In this document: positions 18,853 to 26,332 of the stretch, piece by piece | Layout of the letters: each line of letters begins with the position of its first letter | Numbering within the stretch: position 1 is the first letter of the stretch | Assembly (NCBI GenBank): GCA_934754375.1 | Contig: CAKVHT010000001.1 | Location: forward strand, 1 to 64,000 | DNA length: 64,000 nucleotides | Source of the DNA: an uncultured Clostridia bacterium | GTDB taxonomy: Bacteria > Bacillota > Clostridia > Christensenellales > UBA1242 | Reading direction: 5' to 3' | Notes under the pieces: model-generated | Seen by the model: the letters and a program-made list of their open reading frames with translations, nothing else | Databases searched by the model: none | Told to the model about the DNA's origin: nothing | Made by a program: the position numbers and the translations under genes

Positions 18853-18882
18853 AAAAAGGGGCAATTTAAATGCCCTTTTTTA
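18853..18882 (+). terminator. Terminator of the collagen-like gene
   Basis: AAAAAGGGGCA, 6-nt loop, TGCCCTTTTTT, about 8 nt after the stop. The remainder of 18883-19072 is A/T-rich with no gene seen. Confidence 0.9.
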
Positions 18883-19072
18883 TTGAATTATTATTAAAAA
18901 ATATTTTTAATTAAATTTAAATAAATTGTAGTTGAATAATAAACGTCTTGAAAATTAAAATTTATATAAAATTTTAAAAATATATAATAAAAATACTAAA
19001 AAATATAAAAAAACAATAAATTTGGTTAAAAATTCAAGATTTTTTTTAAATTAAATTAAGTTTAAAATATTT

Positions 19073-20293
19073 TTAATTATTTATCATCCAATCCATATAT
19101 ACGCCGTATCCACGTGTGGGGTCGGATAAAAACACGTGGGTCACTGCACCAACAATTTTGCCATTTTGCACAATTGGGCTTCCGCTCATGCCTTGAATTA
19201 TTCCACCTGTTTTTTCAATTAGATTTTTATCAGTGATTTTGATTGTTAAGCTTTTGTCATCTGCGGTATTCTGTTTGTTTGCTTTGATTATTTTAACATC
19301 ATAGGCTTTAACACCTTTGCCGTCTATGTTGCAATAAATTTTTGCACCGCCCAATTTTACAGATAAACGTCCGCCAAGGCTTGCCGTATTGTTGGCATCA
19401 ATTGTTGATTTGTTCAAAATGTTTCCATATACACCATATTTGCAATTTGTATCAGCGACACCTAATGCTTCTTCGCCAAGATTGATTGATGATCTTATTT
19501 CGCCTGGGTTATTTTTTTCTCCTTTTTTAACCCCTAAAACATTACATCTATAAATGTTGCCAGATTCAACATTAAAATTCTTGCCTAGGCTTTCGTCAAC
19601 TATTGGGTGACCAACTGCGCCAAAACGAAAATCGTTTTGCTTGATGTAAGTTAAAGTGCCAACTCCGCTAGTGTTGTTTCTAACCCAAAGGCCTAGCTTA
19701 TATTTTTTGCTTAATAAGTCGTATGCGGGAGTGATTGAAGATTGAATTTCTTTTCCGTCACGTTTTAGTGTGATTTTCAATTTTTTGCCTTGTAGAGTGG
19801 GTAAATTTATGATTCGGTCAATATCTTCAATTGTTTTAATATGCATGTTTTCAATCTCAACAAGTGCGTCTCCGTCTTTTATGTTGCTAGTGTCGATAGG
19901 TTTTTCTTTTCCACTGTCTGTTAATATTGTATTGCTACCAACACAAATCACTCCGTCACTGAATAGGTTAAAACCCACAGTCTCCCCACCAACAAAAACA
20001 CTGGTATCAGTCAATAGTTGAACATTGATTTTTTTGATGGTGAAAAGGTTAAAAAGTTTTACATTTAAAGTTGTTTGTGTTAAATTTCCGTTTTTGTTTA
20101 CAATGATGTTTTTGGGCAAACTTAAACTTATTGCTGATGAATATATGTCAGAGTTATTTGCGTCAATAATATCATCATAAGTGACAACCATATTGTCAGG
20201 CAACCTTGTCACTTGGTTGATTGTTGGCAACAACACACAACCACACACAACAACCAAAACAAAGGTAAACATAATCCAAAAAATTTTTCTCAT
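19073..20293 (-). CDS. spoIVB: SpoIVB serine peptidase (stage IV sporulation, S55)
   Basis: Forespore-made protease that signals across the intermembrane space by cutting SpoIVFA, releasing SpoIVFB to process pro-sigma-K. 406 residues, close to the usual length. One N-terminal membrane segment (about 4-22), a PDZ domain (about 95-185) and the S55 domain. Catalytic residues align with the known triad: His229 in FGAVGHPI, Asp355 in ITDKNL and Ser370 in GGIIQGMSGSPI, with the same 15-residue Asp-Ser spacing as in B. subtilis. The end DPTRGYGVYMDWM is typical. Start ATG 20293 has GGACGGAG upstream. It is not beside recN or spo0A as in Bacillus; recN lies about 15 kb away. Its presence is the strongest evidence that this organism sporulates. 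Confidence 0.97.
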   Translation of the reverse strand: MRKIFWIMFTFVLVVVCGCVLLPTINQVTRLPDNMVVTYDDIIDANNSDIYSSAISLSLPKNIIVNKNGNLTQTTLNVKLFNLFTIKKINVQLLTDTSVFVGGETVGFNLFSDGVICVGSNTILTDSGKEKPIDTSNIKDGDALVEIENMHIKTIEDIDRIINLPTLQGKKLKITLKRDGKEIQSSITPAYDLLSKKYKLGLWVRNNTSGVGTLTYIKQNDFRFGAVGHPIVDESLGKNFNVESGNIYRCNVLGVKKGEKNNPGEIRSSINLGEEALGVADTNCKYGVYGNILNKSTIDANNTASLGGRLSVKLGGAKIYCNIDGKGVKAYDVKIIKANKQNTADDKSLTIKITDKNLIEKTGGIIQGMSGSPIVQNGKIVGAVTHVFLSDPTRGYGVYMDWMINN

Positions 20294-20320
20294 ATTGTCT
20301 CCGTCCTTATAGTGTGTGTA

Positions 20321-20327
20321 TAATATG
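20321..20327 (-). promoter_or_regulatory. Possible forespore-sigma -10 element for spoIVB
   Basis: On the minus strand CATATTA matches the sigma-F/sigma-G -10 pattern (CATAYTA) and would give a leader of about 20 nt. I find no good -35 partner, so this is tentative. Confidence 0.25.
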
Positions 20328-20435
20328 CAAATTTATTTGACAAAGCACAAATTAAAATTCTGTGAAAGTTCACAAAACTTGAGCATCGAGCAAAATTTAA
20401 CAACACAAAAGCAGGCAAAAATTTGCAAACTTGTC

Positions 20436-20464
20436 TTGACATTTTAAAATTTCATGTTTATAAT
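20436..20464 (+). promoter_or_regulatory. rpsO promoter (consensus sigma-A)
   Basis: TTGACA at 20436-20441, 17-nt spacer, TATAAT at 20459-20464: both hexamers perfect, as expected for a ribosomal protein gene. Confidence 0.9.
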
Positions 20465-20471
20465 GAGATTA

Positions 20472-20538
20472 TACCTTAACTGGAGTGGTGCGAATTCTCA
20501 ACGCCTGCGCAGTTAATGGCGAATTTTAATAAAGGAGA
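20472..20538 (+). promoter_or_regulatory. Structured rpsO leader (probable S15 autoregulatory site)
   Basis: TTAACTG at 20476-20482 pairs with CAGTTAA at 20510-20516, enclosing a second helix (GGTG with CGCC). The ribosome site AAAGGAGA at 20531-20538 lies just downstream. Firmicute rpsO leaders are bound by S15 to block their own translation; assigning that role here is inference from position and pairing. Confidence 0.6.
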
Positions 20539-20543
20539 GAATT

Positions 20544-20801
20544 ATGATTAACAAAGCTGAAATTGTTAAGGAATTTGGTAAAGATGAAAAAGACACTGGC
20601 TCAGTTGAAGTTCAAATCGCTTTGCTCACTGCTAAAATTGAAAATTTAACAAAACACCTTAAAGACAACAAACAAGATAAACACTCAACTCGTGGTTTGA
20701 ATCAAATGGTTTCACAACGTAAGAAACTTTTGGATTATCTTGCAAGTGTTGACATCAATCGTGCACGTGCAATCAAGGTTAAACTTGGTATCCGTGGTTA
20801 A
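20544..20801 (+). CDS. rpsO: 30S ribosomal protein S15
   Basis: 85 residues, close to the family length. The family-typical KDTGSVEVQIALLTAKI and the stretch HSTRGLNQMVSQRKKLLDYL are present. It binds the central domain of 16S rRNA during 30S assembly. ATG 20544 with AAAGGAGA upstream. It is followed by its own terminator, so pnp is separately transcribed; a Fic-fold gene has been inserted between rpsO and pnp, which are usually neighbours. Confidence 0.98.
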   Translation: MINKAEIVKEFGKDEKDTGSVEVQIALLTAKIENLTKHLKDNKQDKHSTRGLNQMVSQRKKLLDYLASVDINRARAIKVKLGIRG

Positions 20802-20810
20802 TTAAAAGAA

Positions 20811-20832
20811 GCACCCTAACGGGTGTTTTTTT
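20811..20832 (+). terminator. rpsO terminator
   Basis: CACCC, 4-nt loop TAAC, GGGTG, T7. Confidence 0.9.
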
Positions 20833-21037
20833 ATTTGAAAATTTCTGTTTGATGATAAATTATCTTTCTTAAATCTATAAGTTTTATCAATTGTTTAAAC
20901 CAGCCGGGCATGTAAATATTTTTAAAAAAATATGATAAATATTTTAAAACTCGTTAAAATATGGCAAAATTTCAATAAAAAGTGGCATTTTTATAAAAAA
21001 CTTGCTAATTTTTAATAGTTTTTGAAAAAACTTAATA

Positions 21038-21066
21038 TTGACAAAATGCTGATATAGTGATAGAAT
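21038..21066 (+). promoter_or_regulatory. Promoter of the Fic-fold gene
   Basis: TTGACA at 21038-21043, 17-nt spacer, TAGAAT at 21061-21066. The stretch 20833-21037 shows no gene. Confidence 0.8.
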
Positions 21067-21105
21067 TTGGTAATTCAAATTAAATTGAATTGTACAGGGG
21101 GCAAT

Positions 21106-21990
21106 ATGGCAAAAGAATGGTTGACAGACGAACTTGATAAACAACCGTATGTTTACAATAAAGAATTGCTTGATATGATAAAAAGTAATATAGATGCTGT
21201 GATTGCAAAAATTAACACATTTTTTGACTCAACTCCAGAAGCAAAAGAAATTATCACAGGTGAAAAAGCGCATGAAATAAGATTTAAGCGTAATGCATTA
21301 AGTTATTTGGAACTTGAAACTAATGAAACTTTGGACATTGTGCCAAAACAAGCAAAAACAGAAAGTGAAAGATTGTATGAAGAACAGCAATTGAGACAAC
21401 TTAAAGCTTACATATCAGCTTGCAAATATGAGTACACCAAAGCAAGAGACCCACATTCATACTTGGACGAAAATTTGTGCGTAAGATTCAACTATGAAAT
21501 TTTGCAGGGGGATAACGAACGTGGTGAAAAGCAAAGGTTTAGATTACGCAATGCATCTGACCCTTTGTTGATGTTTGGAAAAGGATATTTTGCACCTGTT
21601 GATGGCGATAAGGTTGGCAGAAGATTATCTATGCTGATTTATGATTTTGAAAACAGGTGGAAAGACGATAATATTTTTGCAAGATGTGCAAAATTTATTG
21701 TTGAATATGTAAGGATTCAACCTCACATGGACGGAAATAAACGTGTTGCATTGATGATTTTAAACTACATACTAGAAAAAAATGGTTATGGAGACATATA
21801 TTTCAAAAAGTCACAAAAAGATAATTTGTACGAACAAATCAAGCAAGGTATGATAACAAGAGACGTGACTGGGCTGGCATTATTAATTGCAGATTCTATG
21901 CGTTTGCGCTATAACGAAGAAGTTAAGCAAATAATTGAGTTTAAAATGAGAAATCTTGGTGAGAATATAAATGAAGACTTAAACATCTAG
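21106..21990 (+). CDS. Fic/DOC-fold protein lacking the catalytic histidine
   Basis: 294 residues; ATG 21106 has AGGGGG 4 nt upstream (a TTG at 21067 sits inside the promoter end and is unlikely). The Fic core is recognisable at about residues 190-245: a hydrophobic helix ending in RIQPHMDGNKRVALM, then NYILEKNGYGDIYF. Canonical Fic proteins have HPFx(D/E)GN(G/K)R. Here the series reads Q205-P-H207-M-D209-G-N-K-R213, so the AMP-transferring His is Gln and the Phe is His, while the anion-binding DGNKR part is kept. The N-terminal ~100 residues are helical and charged. No toxin-antitoxin partner gene is adjacent. It has its own promoter and terminator. It may be catalytically dead, altered in chemistry, or regulatory. 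Confidence 0.75.
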   Translation: MAKEWLTDELDKQPYVYNKELLDMIKSNIDAVIAKINTFFDSTPEAKEIITGEKAHEIRFKRNALSYLELETNETLDIVPKQAKTESERLYEEQQLRQLKAYISACKYEYTKARDPHSYLDENLCVRFNYEILQGDNERGEKQRFRLRNASDPLLMFGKGYFAPVDGDKVGRRLSMLIYDFENRWKDDNIFARCAKFIVEYVRIQPHMDGNKRVALMILNYILEKNGYGDIYFKKSQKDNLYEQIKQGMITRDVTGLALLIADSMRLRYNEEVKQIIEFKMRNLGENINEDLNI

Positions 21991-21995
21991 AGAGG

Positions 21996-22022
21996 AAAAA
22001 GTGGCAACTGCCACTTTTTTGT
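21996..22022 (+). terminator. Terminator of the Fic-fold gene
   Basis: AAAAAGTGGC, loop AACT, GCCACTTTTTT, directly after the stop. Confidence 0.92.
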
Positions 22023-22070
22023 TTTGCAATATATACATAATGAAATTTCAATTAAAACCAATCAAATTAT

Positions 22071-22099
22071 TTTTACTTTTTTTGTTTTTGTGTTATAAT
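22071..22099 (+). promoter_or_regulatory. pnp promoter (extended -10)
   Basis: Strong TGTTATAAT (TATAAT at 22094-22099) with a weak TTTTAC -35 at 22071-22076 and a 17-nt spacer. Leader of only about 22 nt, so no long autoregulatory hairpin as in E. coli. Confidence 0.65.
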
Positions 22100-22127
22100 G
22101 GTGTCGGTTTATATATAGGAGAAAGAA

Positions 22128-24224
22128 ATGAAAGAATCAAAATTTAAAACAGAAATAGGGGGCAGAACAGTTGAAGTTGGTTTGGGCAAATACTGTGGTC
22201 AAGCTTCTGGTCATTGCATTGTGACTTGTGGCGACACTGTTGTTATGGTAAACGCAACTATGGCTGCTGCACCACGTCCAGGTATGGATTTCTTTCCATT
22301 AAGTGTGGATTATGAAGAAAAAATGTACAGTGTGGGCAAAATCCCTGGTGGTTGGAAAAAACGTGAAGGCAGAGCAAGTGATGCAGCAATCTTACGTTCA
22401 CGTTTGATTGACCGTCCACTTCGTCCACTTTTCCCAAAAGGTTTTTATAACGATGTAACAATCATAGCAACCCCATTGTCTGTTGATACAGACATTATGC
22501 CTGAACCACTTGCAATGTTGGGTAGTTCAATTGCTTTGTCAATCAGCGATATTCCATTTGAAGGCCCAACAGGAGCTGTTAAAGTTGGTTGTGTTGATGG
22601 CAAGTTTATTGTTAATCCAACACCAGCACAATTGGAACAAAGCTCAATTGATTTGACAGTTGCAGGCACAAAAGAAGCAGTTTTGATGGTTGAAGCTGGT
22701 GCAAAAGAAGTAAGTGAAGAACTTATGATTGATGCAATCATGTTTGCGCATGAAGAAATCAAAAAACAAGTTGCTTTCCAAGAAGAAATCATGAAAGCAG
22801 TGTTTGGCAAAGCTGGCAAACAAATCAACTCACATATTCATTATGATGTTGTGCCAGAAGAAATCAACACAGCTGTTAGAGAATATGCAGACAAAAAATA
22901 TGACGAAATGTTAAAAGAATTTGACCGTCATGTTCGTGATGCGATGGAAGAAGAAATTGATGCTGAAATTCAAGAACATTTTGCTGAAAAATTCCCTGAT
23001 CAACAAAAAGCTATTGCACAAGCTTTGTACAGTTTGAAAAAAGAAAAAGTTCGCCGTAAAGTGCTTGATAAGGGCATCCGTCCAGATGGCAGAAAGTTGA
23101 CAGAAATCCGTCCAATTTGGTGCGAAGTTGGCTTGCTTCCACGTGTGCATGGTTCAGGTGTGTTCACTCGTGGTGAAACTCAAGTGCTTACAACTTGCAC
23201 ATTGGGTATGATAAGTGAAGCACAAGAGCTTGAAGGCTTGGACACAGAAGAATATAAACGTTATATGCACCAATACAATATGCCAGGTTACACAACTGGC
23301 GAAGCAAAACCTTTGCGCTCACCAGGCAGACGTGAAATTGGTCACGGTGCATTGGCTGAAAGGGCTTTGTTGGCAGTGCTTCCAACAGAAGAAGAATTCC
23401 CTTACGCAATCCGTACAGTTAGTGATGTTTTAAGTTCCAATGGTTCAACATCAATGGCTTCAACTTGCGGTAGCACTTTGGCACTTATGGATGCAGGTGT
23501 GCCAATCAAAGCGCCAGTTGCTGGTATTGCAATGGGCTTGATGAAAGATAAAGATAGCGATAAAGTTGCTGTTTTAACAGATATTCAAGGTTTGGAAGAT
23601 TTCCTTGGCGATATGGACTTTAAAGTTACAGGTACAAGCAAGGGTATCACAGCAATTCAAATGGATATCAAAATTCATGGTATTGACCGCAAAATTTTGT
23701 CAACAGCACTTGAACAAGCACGTGTTGGTCGTTTGGAAATATTGAAACTTATGCTTAAAACAATCAAAGAGCCTAGAAAAGAACTTTCTAAATATGCTCC
23801 AAAGATTATTTCATTCAATATTGATCCTGACAAAATCCGTGAAGTTATTGGTTCAGGTGGTAAAGTTATCAACCAAATCATCGCTGAAACAGGTGTTAAA
23901 ATTGATATTGATGATGACGGCAAAGTTTGTGTTGCTTCAACAGATATGGAAAAGATGCAACGTGCAAAACAAATCATTTTAACAATTGCAACCGACCTTG
24001 AACTTAACTGCGAATATGAAGGAACTGTTATCCGTACAACAACATTTGGTGCGTTTGTTGAAGTTGCTCCTGGCAAAGAAGGCATGGTTCACATTTCAAA
24101 ATTAAGCAAAGATAGGGTTGAAAAAGTTGAAGACGTTGTGAACGTTGGCGACCGTGTGCTTGTAAAAACAATCAAGATTGATGAACGTGGCAGAGTTGAC
24201 ATGAAGTTGATTAAAAAACTTTAA
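22128..24224 (+). CDS. pnp: Polyribonucleotide nucleotidyltransferase (PNPase)
   Basis: 3'-5' phosphorolytic exoribonuclease of mRNA decay. 698 residues, the usual length. Two RNase PH-like domains with a helical linker: the first contains SVDYEEKMYSVGKIPGGW and RPLRPLFPKGF (about residues 64-106), the second RGETQVL, GRREIGHG and SSNGSTSMAS. A KH domain at about 560-620 has IREVIGSGGKVINQI, and an S1 domain follows at about 625-697. ATG 22128 has AGGAGAAAG upstream. It is transcribed alone, between two terminators. Confidence 0.98.
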   Translation: MKESKFKTEIGGRTVEVGLGKYCGQASGHCIVTCGDTVVMVNATMAAAPRPGMDFFPLSVDYEEKMYSVGKIPGGWKKREGRASDAAILRSRLIDRPLRPLFPKGFYNDVTIIATPLSVDTDIMPEPLAMLGSSIALSISDIPFEGPTGAVKVGCVDGKFIVNPTPAQLEQSSIDLTVAGTKEAVLMVEAGAKEVSEELMIDAIMFAHEEIKKQVAFQEEIMKAVFGKAGKQINSHIHYDVVPEEINTAVREYADKKYDEMLKEFDRHVRDAMEEEIDAEIQEHFAEKFPDQQKAIAQALYSLKKEKVRRKVLDKGIRPDGRKLTEIRPIWCEVGLLPRVHGSGVFTRGETQVLTTCTLGMISEAQELEGLDTEEYKRYMHQYNMPGYTTGEAKPLRSPGRREIGHGALAERALLAVLPTEEEFPYAIRTVSDVLSSNGSTSMASTCGSTLALMDAGVPIKAPVAGIAMGLMKDKDSDKVAVLTDIQGLEDFLGDMDFKVTGTSKGITAIQMDIKIHGIDRKILSTALEQARVGRLEILKLMLKTIKEPRKELSKYAPKIISFNIDPDKIREVIGSGGKVINQIIAETGVKIDIDDDGKVCVASTDMEKMQRAKQIILTIATDLELNCEYEGTVIRTTTFGAFVEVAPGKEGMVHISKLSKDRVEKVEDVVNVGDRVLVKTIKIDERGRVDMKLIKKL

Positions 24225-24304
24225 TATCAATTAACGGTTTTGATTTTATAACCTTAAATTTGTTAAAGATTTTCAAATTAAAATGTAATTCATAAAATAA
24301 AAAA

Positions 24305-24336
24305 CAAAAAATGGCTTAATGAAAGCCATTTTTTTG
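24305..24336 (+). terminator. pnp terminator
   Basis: AAAAATGGCTT, loop, AAAGCCATTTTTTT. It also faces the convergent gene ending at 24409. Confidence 0.9.
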
Positions 24337-24408
24337 TCTTTAAAATGCTAAATTAAGATGTTTGCATGATGCAATGAATAGTACTTCAAGATATCAATTA
24401 TTTAATAA

Positions 24409-25428
24409 TTACATACCAAATTCATTTGTTGATTCTGTTTGGTCTGCAATATATTTGTACATATATCTTTTAAGTTCAGGGATAGAGTCATAATATCCAT
24501 TAAGTGCTGAATGAATATCAGCCCTTGTTGCACGAGCAAACACTGCTTTTGGATTGAAACGTCTAAAATAGTCTGCTGGGAAGTGTTTAAGCAATTCCGG
24601 ATATTTGATGATGATATTACCCATAAGAGATAAACAGTTGTCAGTTGCTGTGCAAATTTCATCTTTTGTCATATATGCAACCACTGTTGGTGCAACGTGT
24701 AGCACGTTTTTCAACGCAACATCACTGCTAATAAGAGTGTGACGCATGTCTGGGCGAAGTTGAATGTACAATGAAGGGTCAGCTTTAAGTTCTTTTTTGA
24801 TTTGGTCAAAATCTGTCATTGTTGAAATGTCTGATATGCCAGTGAAATATCTTGCATTTGATTTTAAGAACAATGGGTCATTAAAATATCCCTTTTCCAT
24901 AAAAAAGCCTTTATTTGCTGCCATAACACCGTTTGGCAAACTTGAGCCAACAGCAGTTTGATACAAAACTTCAATAGGGCAATATCTCAAGAAAATTGGG
25001 TTGATGTTGATTAATTCAATATAGAGTGAGACGTAAATATAATCTCTCCTGCCTTTGCCAACTTTTTCGTATTTTAAGCATGCTTCTTTCAAATAGTCCA
25101 AATTTGATTGATACTTTGCCATAACACGTTTAACATCTTCTTCATTTAGTTTTTCGCCATAATTTGTGTTAAAAGTCAAATCTAAATCGCCCAAAATGTG
25201 AGCCATAAGATAATCTTTTAAATCCATCAAAAGATTAACATTTTTAATTCTTGTTTTTTCAGCTTCTAAATACTTGTTTTGTGTTTCTTGCCTTTTTGCT
25301 GCCTCTGCCAAACCTTCCGGAGAGTTTTTGTAAGCTTCACGGCTGTTTAAATAAGACATGTGCCTTTCTTCGCTTGATATTTGGTCAAGCCTTTGCCTTG
25401 CAATTTCTTGTCTTGTAATTCTGCGCAT
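24409..25428 (-). CDS. Hypothetical soluble protein, unknown family
   Basis: 339 residues. Start ATG 25428 is chosen because AAGGTGG lies 6 nt upstream and a consensus promoter fits; a longer frame reaching 25596 would overlap the divergent gene. The N-terminal third is basic and helical (RRITRQEIARQRLDQ, then a KRQETQNKYLEAEK stretch that looks coiled-coil). The rest is helical with recurring short motifs such as ADPSLYIQLRPDM and ALKNVLHVAPTVVAYM, faintly like DUF4116-type helical repeats, but I do not recognise it. No signal peptide or membrane segment. It interrupts the pnp - ylxY-like pair. Confidence 0.75.
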   Translation of the reverse strand: MRRITRQEIARQRLDQISSEERHMSYLNSREAYKNSPEGLAEAAKRQETQNKYLEAEKTRIKNVNLLMDLKDYLMAHILGDLDLTFNTNYGEKLNEEDVKRVMAKYQSNLDYLKEACLKYEKVGKGRRDYIYVSLYIELININPIFLRYCPIEVLYQTAVGSSLPNGVMAANKGFFMEKGYFNDPLFLKSNARYFTGISDISTMTDFDQIKKELKADPSLYIQLRPDMRHTLISSDVALKNVLHVAPTVVAYMTKDEICTATDNCLSLMGNIIIKYPELLKHFPADYFRRFNPKAVFARATRADIHSALNGYYDSIPELKRYMYKYIADQTESTNEFGM

Positions 25429-25450
25429 AACTACCACCTTTTCTTTAATA

Positions 25451-25479
25451 AATCTAACACAGAAGGTTAAAATTGTCAA
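25451..25479 (-). promoter_or_regulatory. Promoter of the hypothetical gene at 24409-25428
   Basis: On the minus strand TTGACA (25474-25479), 17-nt spacer, TAGATT (25451-25456). Confidence 0.75.
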
Positions 25480-25552
25480 TATTAAACTTAAAAATTGACT
25501 GCAATCTATTTGTTTTAGGCATAGCAATTGAAAATATAAAATAAAGTAAAAT

Positions 25553-26245
25553 ATGAAAAAAAGTGTAATCATCACAAATTGTATCATTGTTGCCATGTTT
25601 ATAACCTTGATTGGTTTGAGTTATAGCAATGCAGTGGCACTAAATGTGCAAGCAGATGCAAGGGTTGTTTATGCAGGAAACACAAGCCAAAACAAAGTGG
25701 CTTTTATGGTCAATGTCTATCAGCATGAAGATTGTGTTTTGGACATGCTTGACATTTTTGATGCCTTCAAGGTTAAAGCAACATTTTTTATTGGTGGCAG
25801 TTGGGCTGTTAAAAATATTGATACCGTCAAGCAAATCTATGCACGTGGCTTTGAGTTGGGTAATCATGGTTTTAACCACAAAAATCACGACAAACTGGCT
25901 TTAGAGGCCAACATGCAGGAAATTAAAGCCTGTCATGACCTTATAAAACAAAATTTAGGGGTTGAGATGAACCTTTTTGCACCACCGAGCGGAGCATATA
26001 ACACAACAACAATAGATTGTGCTGAAAACCTTGGCTATAAAACAATTATGTGGACACACGACACCATTGATTGGCGAGACCAAAATGCAGATGTAATATT
26101 TAAACGAGCAACAAAAAATCTTTCAAATGGAGATTTGGTTTTGATGCACCCAACAGAAAAGACTGTAACGGCATTGACAAAAATCTTGTCTTATGCCATT
26201 AACAATGGTTTTGAACCAACAACAGTAAGCAGTTGCATAGCATAA
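25553..26245 (+). CDS. NodB-type polysaccharide deacetylase, YlxY-like
   Basis: 230 residues with an N-terminal signal or anchor segment (about 3-28). The NodB fold shows KVKATFFIGGSW, the metal-binding HxxxH in GNHGFNHKNH, APPSGAYN in place of RPPxG, MWTHDTIDWRD, and LMHPT near the end. The first motif (usually a TFDDG-like aspartate pair) is VNVYQHED, as in divergent YlxY-type members, so the catalytic base is uncertain. ylxY follows pnp in Bacillus, which supports orthology; here one gene is interposed. No clear Shine-Dalgarno site precedes ATG 25553, and TATAAA lies only 12 nt upstream, so the mRNA may have almost no leader. Likely acts on peptidoglycan or another cell-wall glycan outside the membrane. 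Confidence 0.85.
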   Translation: MKKSVIITNCIIVAMFITLIGLSYSNAVALNVQADARVVYAGNTSQNKVAFMVNVYQHEDCVLDMLDIFDAFKVKATFFIGGSWAVKNIDTVKQIYARGFELGNHGFNHKNHDKLALEANMQEIKACHDLIKQNLGVEMNLFAPPSGAYNTTTIDCAENLGYKTIMWTHDTIDWRDQNADVIFKRATKNLSNGDLVLMHPTEKTVTALTKILSYAINNGFEPTTVSSCIA

Positions 26246-26263
26246 ATTTGTCGAAATCTCAAC

Positions 26264-26298
26264 AAAAGCAAAAATCCTTTGCCTTTTTGCTTTTTTTG
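26264..26298 (+). terminator. Terminator of the deacetylase gene
   Basis: AAAAGCAAAAA, 9-nt loop, TTTTTGCTTTTTTT. It lies just ahead of ftsK. Confidence 0.85.
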
Positions 26299-26332
26299 TT
26301 GTACACTTTTTTACAAAGTAAAAGGGTGGCAA

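Noticed and set aside
21038..21990. Fic gene as part of a toxin-antitoxin pair
   Set aside because: No small antitoxin gene lies on either side; the gene is a single-gene unit with its own promoter and terminator, and the catalytic His is absent.
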